64,000 bases of DNA, taken from positions 8,138,861 to 8,202,860 of the forward strand of contig NC_135564.1 in NCBI RefSeq assembly GCF_964340395.1, in the 5' to 3' direction. The first letter of the stretch is position 1; every line of letters starts with the position of its first letter. This DNA comes from Glandiceps talaboti (Eukaryota; Hemichordata; Enteropneusta; Spengelidae). Positions 59,420 to 64,000 of the stretch are shown one piece after another. A model generated the notes under the pieces. It did not search any database. It saw only the letters and a program-made list of their open reading frames with translations, and had not been told where the DNA came from. The translations under genes and the position numbers were made by a program.

Positions 59420-62400
59420 TAGCTATAGATGAAATGCAAACGTGGCTAACTAAATCAGTGCTGTTCCAATAGCTTGTCAACTATGCCACCTATCGATCTT
59501 CCCCTAACACTAGGTACGTTGCAACCTGCCATCTTGAATAGTGCATCATGTGAAATATATATGGACTGAACATGAATTGATAATTATAACAAACAATCTG
59601 CCACATTTTTTTCATTAGTTCACATGGAATAATATTGAATCATGATAAACATACATATGAATCTCTATTATGAACAATCTGTCGAAATGGTTGTAACCAC
59701 AACCAATCTAGTCTGATACTCAGCAAACCTGACCTTTCCAAGAGGATAAGTTAAAACCAAAACTGCAAATTATCTAGTCTTGGTACAGACTCTGACAAAA
59801 GGGCTTTCATCTATTAATCTGGATTCAGTATCACTGCAACCACACAAAATTCCATAGTCCGATGCATTGGGGCAAATGAGTTTCGAAGCCTCAGACAATT
59901 ATGTGAATGAATCCGACATGAATTAAAGACTGTCTCTTGATAGTTTTATCATGATAACTTTACAAACACTATCCGCATTACGCACTTTTTGTCTGGCATA
60001 TCGATATACTACGGTATATGTGTATATCGAATAGGCAAACAACGTTAGTGTAACCATATCCCCCTATACATAAGCCAAAGCATAGTTCCAAGCATAAAAT
60101 ACTATTTCTGGAGATGGAAACTCTCACATTACACCACACCACACCACAAGTGAATACAGACTGCGATTTATTTCTGTCTTCCAAAGTTAACACAGATGAA
60201 ATCCTGCATGTTAACTACAGACAGCATATTTCAAGTCATTGCATATTTAAATATATAACATTCCCCTACAGTTTTCACCTTCATACCTGTAGATTTTCAC
60301 CAACGGGAAGATCACACAACACTGGTATTCCTAGTTCTTCCAAATGTTCCTTAGGTCCTACTCCAGACAGCATCAGCAACTGGAAAATTGGGAATGCAAC
60401 TTGATATGATTACTGGTGCCTATAGGATATGTAAATTAGATAAGTAAAGTACTGAAATTGTTGATCTTGAATATAAGGTTGATTCTGTAAAACTTCAGTT
60501 CTTACACCCTTCTTTATTACATCATGGCAGTTTCCCGTCATACCTTGATGTATTTGTTTGGGATTTTTGTTCTTTTTCAAAGGCTATTGTGTTTTCGATA
60601 TGTTCTTTCATTAAAGACGCCATAAGGTAAGACATGCATAACATGTTAAAGTTTTCAAGTAATTTTGTAATATATGGAAGTTTTTCAATCAACCTGAAAT
60701 ATTCGTACGTATCTGTGTGTGTGTGTGTGTGGGGGGGGGGGGCAGTATTTAATAGTTGTCTATTTTTGAGCTGACATTTTTGAATGAGTAGTCGAGGTTA
60801 TTCAGTATGCAATGAAAGGTTTCATGAACACTAACTTCTTAAGCTCGTCAAGAAAAGTAGGAATATACGATATAGTATACCTGGGGAGACCCTGTAGCAC
60901 CTGCAGATAGTATGAGTTCTTTGGTTATATTTACAACTCCATTTGTACCCTTTCTGGTAACTTCCAACTTTGTAGCTGTGTTTCCGTCGAACAGTATCTA
61001 TAGTGAAGCAGTGATAAAGTATAGAATAGTATATGACAGACTCTCATCAGTCGATTAAAACACACTCTAACATCCGTAAACTCGTCTCTGTTTTCATGCC
61101 TGTAAATTTAAATACTCCTGACAGGAATGCTGTTGGGATGACGACATTAGTGGTTCATTTCTAAGATTTTATATTTACCAATTTGAACAGTTATGCCAAC
61201 AATTCCACTGCACCTGTTGTACCCTGTATAATACATTTAAACAGACATATAAAAACAATTTATAAATATCTTAAAATTAAATCAAGTAAAGCATTCTTAC
61301 TGTGTCCAAAATCTATTAGCAGATTTAGACCATAATCTTTCAATTGCATCACTCTTCTTATTTTGCTATAGCTGTTCATTTTAGACAACGAGCTGACTAC
61401 TATACCTTTCTTGCCACGGTTTCGGTCCAAATTGTTAAATTCTTCCTCGACTTGATTGGATTAAGAAACGCTGTAGCAGTGCTTTCCCGTTTACCGTTTT
61501 TCATGGTTACTTGACCATAACCAAAACCGACCTGAAAGAGTTTGATAAAAAGATGATTAAAATCGGATGTAGTGTACACGTCGCGATTGCTTTTTGGCTG
61601 TTACGTTTACGGTCCTTTTTCCTTTTTCAGCTCTCGTTACATACATCTGACACAATACCATAGGTTTTCCCAAACCCAATCTCGTACTTACGAGTAGGTA
61701 ACTAGAATCCGTGTTACAATATAATTTACACTCAACGTTCGAAATTGAAAGAAAAAGAACACCAAACAATAACGATAACATAATTGTCTGCACACTGTGC
61801 TCATGCTCTTTTCCAACACAGCACTCTGAAGTACTGTACCCATATGTTGCGGTGCATTAAGCGTTTTCATTGTTTGAGTGAGTTCACTCAGTGCTCTGGT
61901 GTGGCATGGGAAAACCTATGGTATTTTGTCAATGTATGTAACAAGCGCTCACAAAAGAACAAACGACAGTAAATGTAACAGCCAAAAAGAAATCGCGGCG
62001 TTTACACTACACCATATTTTATCAGGTTGACCTGTTCAAACCCTTAACTACAGGCAGAATAGTTTATATACACTAGCCTAAAGTCTGACCTCAAATACTA
62101 ATGTGAGCAGTTATTCTTGTTCGAGTATCGCAATCTTCGACGTAACATATTTATTTGGTCGTTATATAACATTAATATCGGTCTTTATATATGAAGGTCG
62201 TTTATTCTGATATGTCAATAGGCCTTCACAAAGCTTCCAGCCTGGATTGTTTCAAAACAAAACTGAATGCTTATTTGTTCACCAAAGACTATGGTGTGCT
62301 TTAGCCATTCAGCGCTACAGTACAGAACATTGCTCTGGAAATCGGCGCTATAAAAATTTGATTGACTGATTGATCACACATCAATATATTCGTGGATGTT

Positions 62401-63488
62401 TTCTAGGTCTTTCTAGTGTAAATATATTTACTGTTATTTATGCATAATTACAGAAGTAAGGACTTACAATGTCAATGCAGTTGTTACAATCATTCATCTC
62501 GTATCCTAATTCTTGAGCTATGGAAAAGAAAAAGTTAACGTACGTAAGAATTAAAACAAAGAATTCGAATATGTAGTCGATGCACATGAATTCCAAGTAT
62601 ATTTTATATTTTGTTATCTTTTTAAGGTATTTGTAGATATTTTTCGGTAATGGAATGATTTTCAAAAAACCAACAGCCAGTTTCAACCTATTTATTTTTA
62701 CCTGATTCCGCGATCACACTACTAAACTTGGTTCGAGGGTACATGTCTGCGACAGTCATTGGACCACCTTTGCTATGGTATTCGGTTTTCAAATACTCAT
62801 CGCTGTAAAATATGATTTTTTTCTTATATGTGTGGAAAGGTATAGATAATGAGAGGTGACAAATATTTGTTAATTTATCTAGCAATCTCATCGTCTTTCT
62901 TACTTTAATCTAAAATAGAGAATCAACAGAATGCACGACTGAAGAGAAAATACATCGGGCACGAAAGAATGTAAGATGCAAAAATGTTGAGCATCCGATA
63001 AGAGGAGCCTTGAAATATTTAGTTCTTGATGATGTGTATCTATCTGTGTTAAATTAAACCCAGACTGCGATATATATATATATATATATATATATAATTG
63101 ACTGGATGTAGATAAAACCACATAAAAGTGCTCAATACGGGTAGTAGAGCGAATTATATACATATAGTATAATTATATACGTTATATATATATATAACGT
63201 GAAAACGTGAAAAGAAGCAATTTAAAATATTCGAATTCCACCATCTACTCTTTTGGCCGTTCAACATCATGCCTATGGAAATCTATTTACTATATGGCTT
63301 TCAAGTAATGCTGTCGACAATCTACTTTCAGAAAACACCCACTTTGTGTTATTTTCGGATTTCAAGAAATACGGCAGCACGTCATCATAGCTCCATCCTT
63401 CAGCGCCAAGCCTAGCCCAAGAATCGAAATCTTCCTTACATCCACGAACGTACATCATTGCATTAATCGAGCTAGAACCACCTAGAAC
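56414..63488 (-). CDS. GMC-family oxidoreductase (choline/glucose dehydrogenase-like), 5' partial
   Basis: An FAD-dependent glucose-methanol-choline oxidoreductase. Thirteen exons are present: 63488-63343, 62802-62702, 62517-62468, 61531-61406, 60997-60881, 60379-60287, 58633-58580, 58356-58297, 58010-57922, 57681-57522, 57407-57355, 57187-57020, 56546-56414. Their phases all match and give 449 residues plus stop. Signatures: [16 protein letters not shown] (GMC signature 1) at the start, [17 protein letters not shown] across exons 5-6 (GMC signature 2), VGENLQ-DH, the active-site histidine context [11 protein letters not shown], and near the end VIDAAIMP with [17 protein letters not shown]. 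The N-terminal dinucleotide-binding GxGxxG exon(s), roughly 100-150 residues, are not in the window. The exact substrate is not determinable. Confidence 0.92.
59330..59418 (+). mobile_element. Retroelement tail with (AAT)n
   Basis: GGGCCGCTGGCCTGAAATAA followed by an AATAAT array at 59385-59418 looks like a LINE/SINE 3' end inserted in an oxidoreductase intron. Confidence 0.4.
60287..60997 (-). CDS. GMC oxidoreductase exons carrying signature 2
   Basis: Exons 60997-60881 and 60379-60287 join as [17 protein letters not shown]. The intron splits the signature in phase 0. The second exon continues to VGENLQ. Confidence 0.9.
60714..60742. repeat. (GT)n-(G)n tract
   Basis: GTGTGT followed by about 11 G residues in an oxidoreductase intron. 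Confidence 0.9.
61568..62011. repeat. ~104-bp inverted repeat in oxidoreductase intron
   Basis: The arms 61568-61671 and 61908-62011 are diverged reverse complements (shared CTTTTTGGCTGTTAC, ACCATAGGTTTTCCC) around a 236-bp unique centre. Confidence 0.85.
62205..62375 (+). mobile_element. LINE 3' remnant
   Basis: One frame reads [19 protein letters not shown] then stop. This matches the last residues of LINE reverse transcriptases (SLxxFKxxLKxxLF). It is followed by CGGCGCTATAAAAATTTGAT and TGAT repeats, a typical tail. Confidence 0.55.
63070..63200. mobile_element. TA-flanked cassette fragment, far copy
   Basis: A TA run at 63070-63097 precedes TTGACTGGATGTAGATAAAA and AAAGTGCTCAATACGGGTAG, the reverse complement of the 13696-13755 cassette. 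A small TA palindrome follows at 63180-63199. Confidence 0.75.
63343..63488 (-). CDS. GMC oxidoreductase exon with signature 1
   Basis: First exon in the window, after a TTACCTTAAG acceptor. It encodes the GGSSSIN FAD-contact loop and [15 protein letters not shown]. Confidence 0.9.
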
Positions 63489-64000
63489 CTTAAGGTAAAA
63501 TGGAAATGTTTTTGAATTATTACGTTATGTTCATGTCACTCATTTACCCTGTGTCCAGACACTTAAAACTGCATCACAACCAACACTATATTCCCTTAAA
63601 TTTGTTATAATTTATACTTCAACTTTGGGGATTGCTTTTACTTTTGGAATAGTATGTTGGGTAGGACATATTACTAAACAAGACAAAGACAGACAAAGAC
63701 AAAATCGTTAGAAAAGTGGTGGGTAAAAAGCAGACTAACAGTGGCAATATGTACCACAGACACATTATGGACAGACAGGGAACGATATCAGCGGACGATA
63801 CCCATCCACTTAGGCCAGAACTTGACAGTCGACGAATAGATAGAAGCGGCAGACTCAGACTCCCACATACCAGAACATGCTGTAATCATTCATCCGATCA
63901 AAGATATGATGGTATCGAGTCAATTATTGCTCATTTGCATAATTAACGAGCTTTTGCAATACGGGATATATATAGCTAGGTACAGAATTCAATTGAACCT
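63489..64000. other. Oxidoreductase intron, right window edge
   Basis: No N-terminal FAD-binding exon is seen. Position 63928-63950 carries a fragment of the octamer repeat (CATTTGCATAATTAACGAG). Confidence 0.5.

Noticed and set aside
61557-61793. Small secreted protein gene on the minus strand
   Set aside because: It starts with a signal-like segment, but it lies mostly in one arm of an intronic inverted repeat and has no splice or homology support.

Overview
The window is animal nuclear DNA, probably from a marine invertebrate. It is AT-rich and packed with microsatellites and minisatellites. It also carries tRNA-headed SINEs, LINE tails and several fold-back or MITE-like families. The genes are split into many short exons with GT-AG borders. 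The multidomain secreted proteases (kringle, PAN/apple and C-type lectin modules) suggest a lancelet, hemichordate or lophotrochozoan, but the sequence alone does not settle the lineage.

Four spliced genes can be rebuilt with consistent intron phases. (1) A rhodopsin-like, probably peptide, GPCR lies on the minus strand: three exons at 24779-24548, 8547-7868 and 2800-2543 over 22 kb, 389 aa. (2) A secreted astacin metalloprotease lies on the plus strand from 30260 to 39830: 15 exons, 650 aa. Its order is signal, prodomain, astacin catalytic domain, kringle, kringle, PAN/apple, PAN/apple. (3) A secreted M12B (ADAM/ADAMTS-like) metalloprotease lies on the minus strand from 53411 to about 41027 (or 40974): at least 15 exons, about 652-669 aa. 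It ends in a C-type lectin domain and has no visible thrombospondin repeat. (4) The 3' 13 exons of a GMC (choline/glucose dehydrogenase-type) oxidoreductase lie on the minus strand from 63488 to 56414. Its N-terminal FAD-binding exon(s) lie beyond the right edge.

Layout: 1-2.5 kb holds satellites, including an 82-bp minisatellite with a 364-bp higher-order period. From 2.5 to 24.8 kb runs the GPCR gene, whose two large introns hold a SINE, a 37-bp array, an array of about 150-bp units each bearing an ATGCAAAT-like octamer, TA-embedded fold-back cassettes and a homogeneous 35-bp satellite. From 24.8 to 30.2 kb is intergenic, with two SINEs and a fold-back MITE. Then come the astacin gene, a 1.1-kb gap filled by a fold-back element, and the M12B gene in tail-to-tail orientation. 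From 53.4 to 56.4 kb is intergenic, with another MITE copy and an inverted copy of the octamer repeat. The GMC gene fills the right end.

The most unusual findings are the two protease domain architectures, a Met-turn substitution in the astacin, and hammerhead-ribozyme-like folds inside TA-flanked fold-back cassettes near 13.9 and 14.4 kb. All homology calls come from reading motifs; no database search was run.
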